Below, piece after piece: positions 1-10,872 of a stretch of DNA of 48,988 bases (position 1 is the first letter of the stretch; each line of letters starts with the position of its first letter). The stretch is from contig JABYQS010000237.1 in the NCBI GenBank assembly GCA_022592435.1, positions 1 to 48,988 on the forward strand. Direction: 5' to 3'. The notes under the pieces were generated by a model. It searched no databases and was not told where the DNA came from. It worked only from the letters and a program-made list of their open reading frames with translations. Source of the DNA: Cerioporus squamosus (Eukaryota; Basidiomycota; Agaricomycetes; Polyporales; Polyporaceae). The translations under genes were made by a program, and so were the position numbers.

Positions 1-40
1 GTGTGTCGAGAATGTTGGTGCGCACTGAGGAGTCCGGCCA

Positions 41-560
41 CGCACGCCCGCGCGGCCCGGCCGAACCTCCTTGTCCGCAAAGCACGGTACGCAGTTCTCT
101 ACGGTCGAGATTACGGGCTGACAGGGAGTCAAGCAGGACTAGATTCGCATGGACACCTTCTACGCTGTGTGCGATATCGACCTTTACGAGGCACACGCGT
201 CCCGCAGCTGGACATCTTCTGTCGTGAAGACCCTCGCCCGATATCCTGCCCGGACCATTCATTGCTTGTAGCTGGTGAGTCCGTCGTCGTGTTAGGTGTA
301 TCTCGTCGGGTGGAGGCCTAGGCACATCAGGGCCGCGGTAGGATGCTCCACGTTTGATCATTGCCGGCGACCACCATCCGAGCTGCATGCGCTGACGACC
401 CGTGCGCTCTACACACAGCTCCGCCTCTGCGACGTGCAGCTCCTAGCCAAGTACCGTGGCACCTCGCCGGCACCTCACTCGGCTCTCTCCACTCCGCTCT
501 TTGCATCGTCGGCTGCCCTGGCACCGACGAACGCTGATGCTCGTACGTCAGCCTAGGTCA
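41..560 (+). other. Degraded or short orphan exons, copy 1 of a local paralogous family
   Basis: Not recognised as a known gene. The stretch from about 41 to 290 aligns with 33101-33385. Both contain CACGCACGCCCGCG-like sequence, a GTYCGCAAARCACGGT block and TTGYAGCTGGTGAGTYCGTC, and both read in a comparable plus frame (CPQSTVRSSLRSRLR here, CSQNTVSSSSRSRPR there). The shared GGTGAGT after the last block looks like a splice donor. A downstream frame of about 80 codons continues to a stop near 556. The 5' end is cut by the window edge. Exon limits are not resolved, and this may be a pseudogene. Confidence 0.3.
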
Positions 561-564
561 CGTG

Positions 565-1340
565 ACAATGTTCAATGTGCAACTTACCATCCGCGCAGAT
601 CGTGAATTCGCTCGGCTGATGCCCGCCATGCTCCGGAACACCTGTGTTCGCATCGAGTGCCTTGACTCTGGCAATATCGACCGTTTTCGTGAGTACGTTC
701 GATAGACGCGACAGGCAGGTATGCTGATCAGCTGATCTTGTGCGCCGGCTACAGTTCGGACTGGGATCCTCCAACATCCTGCCCTCTGGCTTCCTGCCTG
801 CCGAACCTCCTATAGCGACAGCAACCAGCCACTGGGCACGACTGTCAGCTCTCCCTTGCAGCTGCGTGGTACCGCTGCCAACTGGAACTCGAGACCGACA
901 TGTTGTGTGTAACCAGCCAAGGTATGTACCTCGGCACAGCGTGCGGCTGTCGAGACTAACCCGGACTATCGCTCTTTTCATTTGCCTTGCAGGAGGCAGA
1001 ACGCGAGATCTGGCCCGTGCGTCTCACCGTACCACAAACGCTGTCAACGTCAATGACATTGTAGAACGGCGCAGATCGGTATATAGGTTGGCGGACGCCG
1101 GCTTAGCAAGTCACTGCGGCCTACAGCGTACCAGGTTAGTCGATACTTGCGTTTGCCCACATGAAGGACGTACTCACGTTGAGTCGTTAGTAATGCGGAG
1201 CTTGTGCCACGTTCCGTGGGCCCGTCAAGCGATAAGGTCGACGAAGACAGAGCGGGATCCCGTTCTTCCGGGAAGGACTGTGGATGAACTCACCCACCGG
1301 TACGAGACCGACTCCGTGTCAACGAGACCCTGCAGCTGAG
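565..1340 (+). other. Second tandem copy of the same orphan family (exon-like)
   Basis: An ATG near 570 opens a plausible exon (MFNVQLTIRADREFARLMPA) that runs to a GTGAGT donor near 688, with a CTACAG acceptor near 756. The GCGCAGATCGTGAWTTCGCT block at about 594 matches 32866-32890, the start of the copy at 32.9 kb. TCCCTTGCAGCTG near 855 matches the later block at 33357. An open frame reaches 1339. The order of blocks suggests that the family stands in tandem at the left end of the window. No domain is recognised, and the splice sites are my reading only. Confidence 0.3.
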
Positions 1341-1344
1341 GATA

Positions 1345-2500
1345 TCATGATACATGCCATATGCCAGTAGCGTAGACACTCTGGAATCGGCACGCACCAA
1401 TTGCCAGACGACGACACCACAGCCAAGATTGTAAAAACCGTGTCCGTCCCTCCGCTCGCCATCCGAATCTACTCCTCTGCGCTCCTCGGCATAGGGTCAC
1501 CAGTGTTGCACGTCGCCGTACGCGTGCGCGCCTCTTGGCAGACCTGTCCAGTCCGAGCCAGCAGGTGTAATTTGTCAGTTGTTTCCAGGGAGCCGCCGCT
1601 TTCTGCCACTGTGCAAGTGTGAGAGGGCGACGGATTCCGGCTGTCCACTGCGAGCCTCATCGTCCGGCCTTGACTTTGGTCGCCCCGCCATCGACAAACG
1701 ACGTGTCGATGTTGTCAGTGAGTCGTTCCGCCGAGCCGTCGTCTTCGCCGTCGCAGCCCGGGATGAGTCGCGAAATTGTCGTCCATTGTCGTGCGAACGC
1801 CGAAGCTTGCACCCGTGACGACGCGTTCCTGTGTTCGAAGGCGAGCCGCTAGTCCTGCGGGTACTACATACACGTAGAGCAGTCACAGTCCCCCTTCATC
1901 TTCCTGTATCTTCGAGCAGCAGACTGAGGGTGACGGGCGGGTTGGCAGGACGAAGCCGGGATGCCGGTCAGTCATCCAGACATCAGTGAATATGACGATT
2001 TCGCGTCGATATCTCCAGAGCTTAGCCGTGAAGGAACGGGGCGATGAGCGAGTGACGAATGGTTGGACGAGGGGTGAGCGTATGGGGCGGGAAGCTGCTG
2101 GAAGGAGGAAGTGCGGGAGGTTGTGAAGTTCGAATCAGATGTCGAAGCACTAAACCTATATCCCCATTAATGGCAGCGCTCATCTCTGCAAACCGCGGAC
2201 CCTACCCACTTAGCTAGCAGTTGTATCAGACCTTTGCTGTCGCGTCGATGCTCTCAACCTGCACATAACCACAGGACGGTAGTACTAACGCAACAGAGAC
2301 GTACAGGCTCAATCGTCGTGGGTCTGCAGCGCTGGCTCAAAATAATAAGCGTAGCAAAACATAGACTCCAAAAGTACTACTTGGTGGTCGAGAAGCGACG
2401 AGAACGCTGTAGATACACAACTTGACTATTAGGTGAAAACTCATCCATCGGGGTGAGTCTGGGTGAGTCTGCCAATTATACGAATCGCCATTTTATTAAT
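1345..2500. other. Stretch without a supportable gene
   Basis: Only short overlapping frames on both strands (up to about 100 codons) are present. None shows a motif or a convincing donor/acceptor pair. The part after about 2000 is more A/T-rich and holds a short direct repeat, GGGTGAGTCT twice at about 2451-2470. Confidence 0.4.
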
Positions 2501-2512
2501 ATGACACCCGTA

Positions 2513-3019
2513 TCAGCCTGCGAGACCGAAGTGTCGTGGAAGTCGGGGAAATGTTAGCGAACGCCTTCGCTCTGCAAGTGCAACGACCAAGCGAAACACT
2601 ATCCCGATGATCTCGAGGCCGTTCTGCGCTCTTCCGCTCGTCCAAATCACCTCCGCGATAAAGTCTGGACACGCCCGCCTCTCTCCAATCCGAACATCTT
2701 CCTGACCACCCCCATCACAACGCTGGGAAGCGCGTCCAAGCCGCTCATTCCCCATTACTTTCCCGTCACGCTCAATCTATGCACTCGGATGAATAAGGTG
2801 TTCGTCAGGTGTACGTTGGGGTGCATCGCGGTACTCATCGATCATACGCAGGTTCCGCTCATCATCCACACCATACACGCCGTGGATCCGGACGTTGATC
2901 TTGTGCATGGAGAGCTTCAGGCCGCCTAGTGTGGATGAGCAGACCCTGGCGAAGGAAGCGAGGATCCGGCTCCGCTTGACTGTCGACGCGAACGTACGCA
3001 ACGTGACAAAGAAGATCAT
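2513..3019 (-). other. Two adjacent minus-strand open frames of unknown nature
   Basis: Two 80-codon minus-strand frames, 2777-3019 and 2513-2755, lie end to end. The first reads RTFASTVKRSRILASFARVC near its start and has a balanced amino-acid mix. No splice junction joining them is evident, and neither matches a family I know. They may be the remains of one exon-rich gene or chance frames in GC-rich DNA. Confidence 0.2.
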
Positions 3020-3402
3020 TAAGGTGTATTAGATCTTTTTGCTTCCGAAATGGCTGCCGGTGCGAGTCGTTCCTTCTGGCAGCAATCGCCGAATTGGCTG
3101 AACCAAAACGCCCAATCGGTCCATCCGGTCAATGAGTCAGATCGCATCCTAGCACATCGCACGTCGCGACCTCCCACTCATCAACTCCGCCACCACCTCC
3201 CGGCGACCGAGCAAGCTCGTCCAACTCCGCACTCCACCGCCGAGGCAGTATCCCTCAAGCTCCATGGGTAGTGATCCGGATCCTGTTGCTTCGGAACTCT
3301 GCACCACAATGAGCCTTAAGCTTGTCGCTCAGTGCGCGAGAGGCCCGGGAGGCGTAAGGTCAATATCCCTCCTTCGGACTGGATCCCGGCGCATACAAGC
3401 CT

Positions 3403-3997
3403 ATGAAGGCCGATGTCTCGCTATTGAGCTTTGCTTGCCCACCCACCGTCGGAGCGACCAGTAACGCTGCGCAAGCCTGCTCTTCGACAAGCGTTGTACC
3501 TCTATGCCCTCGTCGTCCCTCAGCTCGGACGATGCTTTGGGGGCGGGTACAGAAAAGGATGGCACGGGTCACGTCTGGCGCGTCCCGAGCCCGAGCCCGA
3601 GCTAGCGCCGTCCGCCGAAGACGGCTCCTCCTCCTCCCCCTCCCCGGGTCATCTCCACGAGCGAGTCTATGCAGCGGTACGGCTGCGTATTACCGCCGCT
3701 TTCAAGGTGGAGGTCGCTCCCGTGAGAATCGTTGCATGATCTTTGTGCTCTTGCTACGGAACTCAGCTGACGGCATCAGCGTCGACAGTGCAAGCAAAGG
3801 CAAGCTTCAGGGCCAGGACCGCTGATAAGCTGCGGGGAGAGGCTGCCGATAAGGACGTGCAGCGGGTCAGGACCCGCTCGAGGGAGGAGCAGGAGGAGGA
3901 GAAGACCCTAGCGAAGGACCAGGACCGGAGAAGCGTGCAAGACGCCGGCGGCCGCTGCTACCTGTCGTGCACTGTCGACCGCGACGATGCGGTATAA
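3403..3997 (+). CDS. Possible two-exon gene with a charged C-terminal half
   Basis: Orphan. An ATG at 3403 opens a frame that can be spliced from about 3721 (donor GTGAGA at 3722) to 3780 (acceptor CATCAG ending 3779). The intron would be 58 nt with correct phase. The second exon is strongly charged (KDVQRVRTRSREEQEEEKTL) and looks like a helical or coiled-coil tail, ending in TAA at 3995-3997. The first exon is Ser/Arg/Ala-rich with a GAGCCC microsatellite near 3586. The true start may lie upstream, since an ATG at 3050 (MAAGASRSFWQQSPNW) could be an earlier exon. The function is unknown. Confidence 0.3.
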
Positions 3998-3999
3998 GA

Positions 4000-4663
4000 C
4001 TAACCGCATGCACACGAATATGAGCGCGACACAGTAGGATTAGGAGGCATCAAGCAAGGCCCGATCGTCGTCCGATGCTCCTCAGGTGGTGCAGGTTGTC
4101 CCCTCGTCAGAGGGGCCACTCCCGGACTCATGATTTGGGACGGCGCGTCTTCAGTGGGATTACCACTTTCTAATCTCATACGAGAAACAAACTGTTCGCG
4201 ACACGAACATGATGGCCCATAGCGCTGTTCCGCCCCTCTCTTGCTGGCCGAACCGGGGAAGACGACGGCACGGCCCTCCGTCTCGCGCTGCCAGCCTCGT
4301 GTGGCTATAGGATTGCGCCCGACGTATGCGGTTCCGTCGCTCTGGGGAATTAGTCTCAGTGGGATTCACATGTGCCTGTCCGGTGTGGGTACTTCCAAGC
4401 GCGGGGGTCGGACGAGGCTGTGGCATTTTCAGGAGATTGGTTGCGCGAAGCCCACCTCTAAGACTGGCTGATTTACAAGCTCACCCGGGCCGTATATACA
4501 TACACCCTTTGCTCTTCTCTATAAATTTCTTACACGGAAGATCCCTCTCGCCGTCAATTCCTCATCGGCAAGCCTCCGTCCATTAGCATGTCTCAACTGA
4601 GCGCGGCATCGGACGTATATCGTGCTAGCAATAGGCATGGATTGAATGGCCATGGTAGACTGA
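4000..4663. other. Intergenic stretch downstream of the 4664-5920 gene
   Basis: I see no gene I can support. Short frames exist on both strands, but without splice logic or recognisable motifs. It probably contains the 3' flank of the minus-strand gene that ends at 4664. Confidence 0.35.
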
Positions 4664-5920
4664 TCACATGCTATCCGTGTCAAGGGTCTCATGCAGTCGA
4701 ACTGCGACTTCCCTCCCTTCCGCATGCTCTCGTACTGACCGTCTCAATCTGGAACCTTTGACCCGTCGCTCGAGGTCCTGCTTCCGACGATTGGTCTGCA
4801 GCTGAGAGCTTCTCTTCCTACCGCTCTTGGAAGCCCCTGTCCATGCTCCATATTGTACGTGGATGCGTCGGCTCCTAAACCTCGTCAGTCAACCAAGCGC
4901 TCGTACGGCGGTCGTATATATGCACACCTTCTAGGTTGCTTAGTGAGTTGCTCCATCGACATCGGGTGATTGGGAAGTTGTTCTGTGCTGAGCCCAGCTA
5001 CGATAGTTGGAGCGAGGGGATGCCCGTCTACGGCGATCGGGCGAGTCATGCCGCTGGTGCCACAGATGTCCATGGCCATGGCATGCATCGTCGTGGTCTG
5101 TAGAGTATATGTATGTAGGTCTTCGTCCTGTCGCACAGTATGATTGACAGATGTGCTTACCGGTGGTAACGCAACGGGTGAAGTAGGCTTCCCTGTACGC
5201 GTGGAAGACCCTTGCAATTGGTCGTGCTCGCCTCCGATACGCGTTGATATCGACTCGGAGTCGTGGACGGCGCAACAAGATGACTGAATGGGCAGGGCCT
5301 GGCAGCACTGGGACGATGCGTGAGAGCTTCCTTGTAGGTCGGAATCGCATTTAGCGAGGATCGCATCGAAGGAGATGGGGTAGATGGGCCGGGGAGCATG
5401 TATCACGGGCGAAACAGGACCGCTCTCCATAAGGCTCGAGCTCTGTGTCGACGTGGCGACTCCAAACGACGCAGGTGGCAGCGCAACTTGAGGGTCAAAT
5501 GCGACAGTTTGGGAATAGGTGCCGACATCGACCAGAGGAATATAGGTCATATGAAGAGTGCCCTGGAATAGGAAGAACTGCCGTATGGTAAGCCATGGAT
5601 CACTACATGACAGAACGAAGCGCGGACGAACTTGAGGTATGCACGGGACAGGTACAAAGGCAGTGTGCCACGGGAGGGAAACATTGACGCTCTATATCCA
5701 GTGTTCAGGTGGACAGAACGTTCGCATGAAGGCCTGGTTTGCTTACATTGCGGGCTTGCGGAGCGAGGGTAGAATCCTATAGGTGTCGATTAGACCGGTC
5801 GATATTTCCATCACAGTAGCCGGGTGCGGGACGTACAGCAAGGCCATATGGAGAGTAGTAGGAGGCATCGAACTGGGGAAGGGGCACGCTCGCAATCGCG
5901 AGCTGTTCAGCTGAAGTCAT
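4664..5920 (-). CDS. Intact five-exon orphan gene, 341 aa, basic C-terminal tail
   Basis: Exons (in coding order) are 5837-5920, 5747-5776, 5161-5691, 4928-5097 and 4664-4874. Introns are 60, 55, 63 and 53 nt, with donors GTACGT, GTAAGC, GTAAGC and GTGTGC, each ending in AG. All phases agree and the coding length is 1026 nt including TGA. The protein starts MTSAEQLAIASVPLPQFD. The middle is Ser/Thr/Pro/His-rich and low in complexity. The last exon is very basic (SGRKRSSQLQTNRRKQDLER), resembling a nuclear-localisation or DNA-contact segment followed by a short helix. I recognise no named domain. A bZIP-like reading of the tail is possible, but no clear leucine heptads are visible. Expression is unproven. 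Consistent splicing across five exons is the main evidence that it is real. Confidence 0.7.
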
Positions 5921-6199
5921 GATGATGTGGCGATCATGCTCAGGTGCGACTTGAACAATATATGGCCAAACGCACGCGCGCTATGCAGCAGCAGCACATT
6001 GCGTCACAGAAACACAGAAGATGCGACTTGGAGAAGCTTGGAGAGTGTAACACTTGATCTCGTCGGGAGGCACATCTCGTGGTCGTCGAGCACCTTCTGT
6101 TGTCGGCAAGTTGAATCCATTGTTACGCCGGCCAGGGCCGGAGTAAGTGGGTCGAGGTGTGCTAGCATGCCACTAGGAGTGAATCGCCCTGACTAGAAC
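5921..6199. promoter_or_regulatory. Probable promoter side of the 4664-5920 gene
   Basis: This stretch lies directly upstream of the minus-strand ATG at 5920 and has no supportable coding frame. No TATA box or named operator could be assigned. It ends where the dispersed repeat begins. Confidence 0.25.
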
Positions 6200-6738
6200 C
6201 TCGTGTTCGAGATCGAAAGCGGCCGCGGTACTGCAGGACGGACTCGACTCCGTGGCGAGTGGCACAACTGTACGCGGGTGGCGGGCGTGAGACGAGGCGT
6301 GCGCGTATGGGAGCTGGAGAAAGCGCGAAGATGGAGAAGACACGATCGAGTTGCCAACGAGGGCAGGTGGAAGGCAGCTGACGATCCGGCGGAGCGGTAT
6401 GCAGTATGCAGGGCAAGAAAGGAAGCCGAGGTTAGCAAGTCGTCGATCGCGAGGCAGTGCAGACGTATAGGGCAAGTCGAACTGCGAGCCGCGGGGGTCG
6501 GTCCGAGGCGGGAGGCTGTGCAGCTTTGTCAGCGGCGGGCCCGGGGCGCGAGACGTGGCACTGCGCCCGACGCGCGCGCCCAATCTCCACGCTCTGCTCG
6601 TCGTGTCCGCCGCTATCCTGTCGCTGCCTCCCATCCGCTATGGACAACCCAAGCCTCCACTTCCTCCTCGTCGGCATTGCAAGGCGTGCAGACGGGCGGC
6701 GGCGTGCAGCTGCTCGCTCCGGACGCATGCGGAGCACC
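6200..6738. repeat. Dispersed repeat, copy 1 (502 bp identical to copy 2)
   Basis: Positions 6237-6738 match 19306-19807 with no difference that I can find. A further 23 bp (6200-6222) match 19264-19286, with small indels in the short gap between. GC content is high. A long minus-strand frame crosses the whole block in both copies (MGGSDRIAADTTSRAWRLG at its start), and open frames also occur on the plus strand, so coding cannot be assigned. The ends show no inverted repeats. ACTAG occurs a few bases outside each end of this copy but not of the other. This is a recent duplication of an unclassified element. Confidence 0.8.
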
Positions 6739-7732
6739 CGCCGCACTAGGCATATGCACTGTCCAGGGTCGGTCCGGATTTTATGCTCCTGCTGTCGGAC
6801 TGCGACACTTCTCAGCAGCACGAGTTCGAACCTCTCAGGTATGTATTGTCGTTCCTCGTACTCTTCTGGTCAACCACCTGACCAGGCGCATGTCGTAGAA
6901 CAGCGTCGCTGCGACTTGAGACGGACACTGGCTTAGAATGTCCCACTGGCATAGGACCGTTTTCGAGGTCCAAGTGGAGCGTTTGCCTCTGCTCTCTCCC
7001 GCTGCCGTCAGGTGGCTGAGGGGCTATTCGCTGCAAACAAACCTGGGCAACTCGGCCGCAGCTTGCTATTTGGGACTACAAGACTAATACGGACAGCCCA
7101 AACCGACGCTGCCCTATTGACCCTCACCACATCAGTTAACGTTCTTCTCGAATGACCGTTGTCCCTGTAGGCCATCGCATGTCGTAGCGGCTGGTGAATT
7201 CTCCACTGTAAGCGATAGTGAAAGGGTGTGCTGCCGTCAAGTAGCGGACGTGTATATGCGTATATTTTTGCCTGTATCGTAGACAGCGCTCATAAACACT
7301 TGCAATTGCGTGGAAGGACTGTCCACACTACTTAGGTTACTTCCGTGTGTGTCAGTGTCAAAGGCGCTCCCCTTGTTGCGGTCCCTCGGCTTTGTTTCTC
7401 GCTTCATTGAGCCGAGCTTAGTTCGCCTCGACTCAGTATTTCGCCGTGTCCCCACGTCATTAGCTCTTCAGTACATCAGCTTCTGGTACTGCTGACGAGC
7501 AAGGGGGTTGTTGCGATAACCGTGGACGCAAACTCACTAATATTAGAAGCATGTCAATTGTTCCGACATTTGCGTTCTGTAGCATCAATAAGCTTCGCCG
7601 CCCTCTTCCCACATATCCTCGTCCTCATCCTCCTCATCCACGTGCCCTTCTTCCTGGAACTTCCGATCCTGAGTCAAGGTATCCCTGAAGTCATCATTCA
7701 GTGCACAGTACTCGTTTGCGGGAAACTTCATC
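6739..7732. other. Gap between the repeat and the 7733-9822 gene
   Basis: No gene is supported. After the repeat, a plus-strand exon-like stretch ends in CTCAGGTATG near 6840. Positions 7480-7732 are less GC-rich and contain the 3' flank of the minus-strand gene that stops at 7733. Confidence 0.35.
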
Positions 7733-9822
7733 TCACGTTGCCCTCAAGCGCTTGTTAACGCTCTCCTCCGGATCATCCAAGGTCCTCTTGCGATACACGG
7801 GTTCGCTGAAAGGTACATGAGTGTAAGCTTCTACGTACGATACATAACAGACACTTACGGGCCTACACTCGGTGAAGTATTGGCTATGCCTGAGATCTGG
7901 GGATCGGACGGGCCAGCCCTGCTATCAACTTGCCGAGGCTCCGATTGAGGAAGCCCTAGCCGGGTGGACGGCGGCTCAACAGCAGCATCATGCCGCATAG
8001 TACGAAGGGAACTCGCGCTCTGCGATACCTGTGCATCAGGTCTGGCGTGAGCGGGTATGCTATGCGCCTCTTTGTACATCTTGACGCTAATTTCGAAGGC
8101 ATGGGTTGAGCAAAGACGCACGCATTACAATCGACATGGATCATACTCACTGATTAAGAACTTGGAATAGCACCCAGAGAACGTCATCTGCCCATGCCGC
8201 CCAGTCATCCTGGTTCATGAGATGGGGCTTCTCCGGGTGGGAAACATAGGGAGAGCATGACCTCAAGCCGAGCAGAACTCGAAAGACGACTTGGCGCGAA
8301 CGAGTCAAGAACTGGCCCCAATCCTCGAGCCTGCTGTGAGCGGGGTACAGCAACATCCCTGGATGCGTGATGGATGTCGCCTGAGGACCTGGGAAACGGC
8401 TACCTGGCTGTAGGTCCAACCACTCCGATACCCACTCAGCCGGGGAGACAAAGTCTCGCGGATGCACTACGTGGTGGAGACCTGCATACCCGTCATTACG
8501 ACGCTAGTGTTATGCGTGATGAGTTAGAAATCAGTCGATATAGCGCAATTAACTGACCAGATCCTCTATAAGCCCCACGACGAGCACGGCAACACGCACG
8601 AGTTGTTGCCATCTGGGAACATCGCACGGAAGGTATAGCTTGCGGATAATATCGGCGAAGTCGTCCACAGATACATAGGGCATAACCTCGGATGCGGATA
8701 TATACGTTGAATTCTGCATGGCCATGCCTTCCACCGAGGAAAGCGACAGCTATGTAGCAATCAGAGGGTGTCATTACTCGTAGATATAGTGCAAGGTCTA
8801 GACGCACCCGCGGGATGATGTGATCCGGCTGCTGGACTGAAGTTGGAACCATGTTCGCGGATGTGGTTTCTCTAGCCATCTGCTTACGGTTATATGCGAG
8901 AACTTCGTGATCCAAGCGTGGCCTACCTGGAGCGTAGGCTGGTGGTACTGGGCAACACCCTCGCGATGGACGGCTCCCATCGAACGGTAGGATCCAGAAG
9001 ATTGATCCTGTAGAACGTAGCCAAATCCAAGGGATTGTCCCATAGCAGGAACTGTATTGTATATGCGATATGTCGACGTGTCAGTCAAATTGCGTGGTCG
9101 CGCTTGCGTAGTGGAGTAATGGACCGTCTGACCTATATTGTGCGATTGATCGGGACCATGCTGCTCTACAGCTGGAGAGACGTGTCGTCTGCCCTTCTCA
9201 TCCGATGAAATCGACTGATAACAGACCAATGTGCGTCGTTAGCAGCCGTCAGCCTTACTGAACGTCAACGTCATTGACTTGCCATGGACCATGCCGATCC
9301 AGTCGTGACATTCTTGCGCTGCTGCTCGCTTTTCCCCATAGTGTTATTGTTTTGCCGAGACCTTCCTGGACCGCCAGTCGCGGAACCACCCCCGTGGTGG
9401 GCATCTAACACAGCTGCGGTTGGCATCCACGAGAAGTTCATAGTTGCCGAATCATTGAAACCTGCACGGGCGGTCGCTACCGGAGGTCCCTCCACCGATA
9501 TGTGGGAATGAGGAGAAAGGGATGACTGGGAGCGTGTATCGTGAGGGAAGTCGTGAAGCGAAGGTGTCGGGAAGGCAGGCGCGGGAGCCGGAGCCGGAGC
9601 CGGAGGGGGAACACTCGTTGCAGGATGGCTGTGGGGCTGAAGGTGTGCAAATGCCCAGTCGTAGCTTGGAGCATGGGGCCCGAGAGGAAGGCTCTATATC
9701 GTTGAGTTGTAGCGTGGAAGATATCTGCCTCTAACGAAAAGACGTACTTGCTCAGATGTGCCAGACGAGCGGGTGTCCCAGCTGCCTCGAAGAGACGTGG
9801 CGCCCCTAGCTGGCTGGTTCAT
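7733..9822 (-). CDS. Intact eight-exon orphan gene, 553 aa
   Basis: Exons in coding order are 9748-9822, 9283-9693, 8927-9214, 8808-8871, 8558-8727, 8151-8503, 7859-8086 and 7733-7805. They sum to 1662 nt including TGA, with every junction in phase. The protein begins MNQPARGATSLRGSWD and continues through a Pro/Ala/His/Ser-rich region and an Asn/Gln-rich region. From exon 5 it becomes more globular (MPYVSVDDFADIIRKLY; HPRDFVSPAEWVSEWLDLQ; LMNQDDWAAWADDVLWVLFQ), with many Trp and hydrophobic helices. It ends in a basic peptide (KRTLDDPEESVNKRLRAT). No domain is recognised and no transmembrane segment or signal peptide is seen. Intron 2 needs a GC-AG pair (donor GCAAGT at 9282). The disordered N-terminus plus basic end suggests a nuclear protein, but this is inference. 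Confidence 0.7.
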
Positions 9823-10872
9823 GGCCATTGGATATCGTGCCGTTGAGATGCGCTGGACGTCGACTTATAACGATCGTCCAGACTCTATGCAAGATGCAAT
9901 AAGGGCAGGTGGCCATAATCATAGCCCGTATGCGGCAACTGCGGAGATTGTCAGTGCTTGCGACGCGTAACTCAAACACATTCCTTACATGGGTGTCAGA
10001 GTAGACTGGTTATCCAACTTCCCTACTGGGTTGAGGCCTTGATCAGTTCACTCAGAGGACGAAGTACTGCTCAATCGGAGTCGCAGTTGGTAAGACTAGC
10101 CGCGGCTGGAGAGAGGCCATCGTGTCCCAAAAACACGACTCCGAGGTAAGCGCATGCCTGGTCGCTGGCATTCTTCCACATACCAAAGTTGTACCAAGGG
10201 ACGAAGGATCTCATATGTACGGAGACCTGGTTGCCAAGTCAAAGTATGCGCACTGGTACTCCGCCGCGGCCGAGTCGCGCATGACGCAAGCGCCGCGCTC
10301 CGGATTGTGGTCCGGATCCGGATCACCGACGCCGGCCGCTCGGCCTGGCTCGGCCAAGTGCCAGTACTAGTGTTAACGTCACCAATTGCAATCGCAACCC
10401 TATGCTTGAAACTCACAGACCTCCGCAGGCTCCCGATCACGTTGCACAACGAGTCATGGAGTCATGCCTGCCGAATACGTGTGGTTCTCAGTGCACTATT
10501 TCGCCCAAGACTTCTTGAACTGGTGACGCACTGATCTAGTGCCACTCGCGTGTGCCACCCGGGGACTGTCGACTCGTCCTCATGCCGCATCTGCTTCACG
10601 CCCAGGATTCAGATCCGGGCCTGATGACCGCCTACAGGTTACGTCCTCCGCACACGGAAACGGCCAGTCGGAAACGGCCAGATAAATGGAAACGGCCGGT
10701 CCAGCTCAATCCTCAACTCCTGCCAATTGCAGTAGACAAAGTGATCAGTGTGGCGGCCTCCTCTCGTTACACACCGCACTAGCGACAGCACTGTCAAACA
10801 GTATTTAACTCGCTGGTCTTGAAGCTAGGTCGCTCCAAACTACTCCGACCTCACGCTCACATACGTCCGCAA
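9823..10872. other. Divergent intergenic region between two orphan genes
   Basis: The minus gene starting at 9822 and the plus gene starting at 10873 are divergently transcribed, so this is likely to hold both promoters. A GC-rich plus frame at 10122-10370 and an overlapping minus frame are open but not convincing. Three copies of GGAAACGGCC sit at 10656, 10670 and 10688, spaced 14 and 18 bp. A short GTCCGGATCCGGATC palindromic cluster is near 10310. Confidence 0.35.

Noticed and set aside
4664..4874. Calling the 4664-5920 product a bZIP or homeodomain mating-type factor
   Set aside because: The tail is basic, but there is no leucine heptad series and no WFxNxR-type helix, so the family name would be a guess.
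6173..6634. 153-codon minus-strand frame as a gene in the dispersed repeat
   Set aside because: It is identical in both copies because the DNA is identical. Plus-strand frames of similar length exist in the same GC-rich block, so coding cannot be told from composition.
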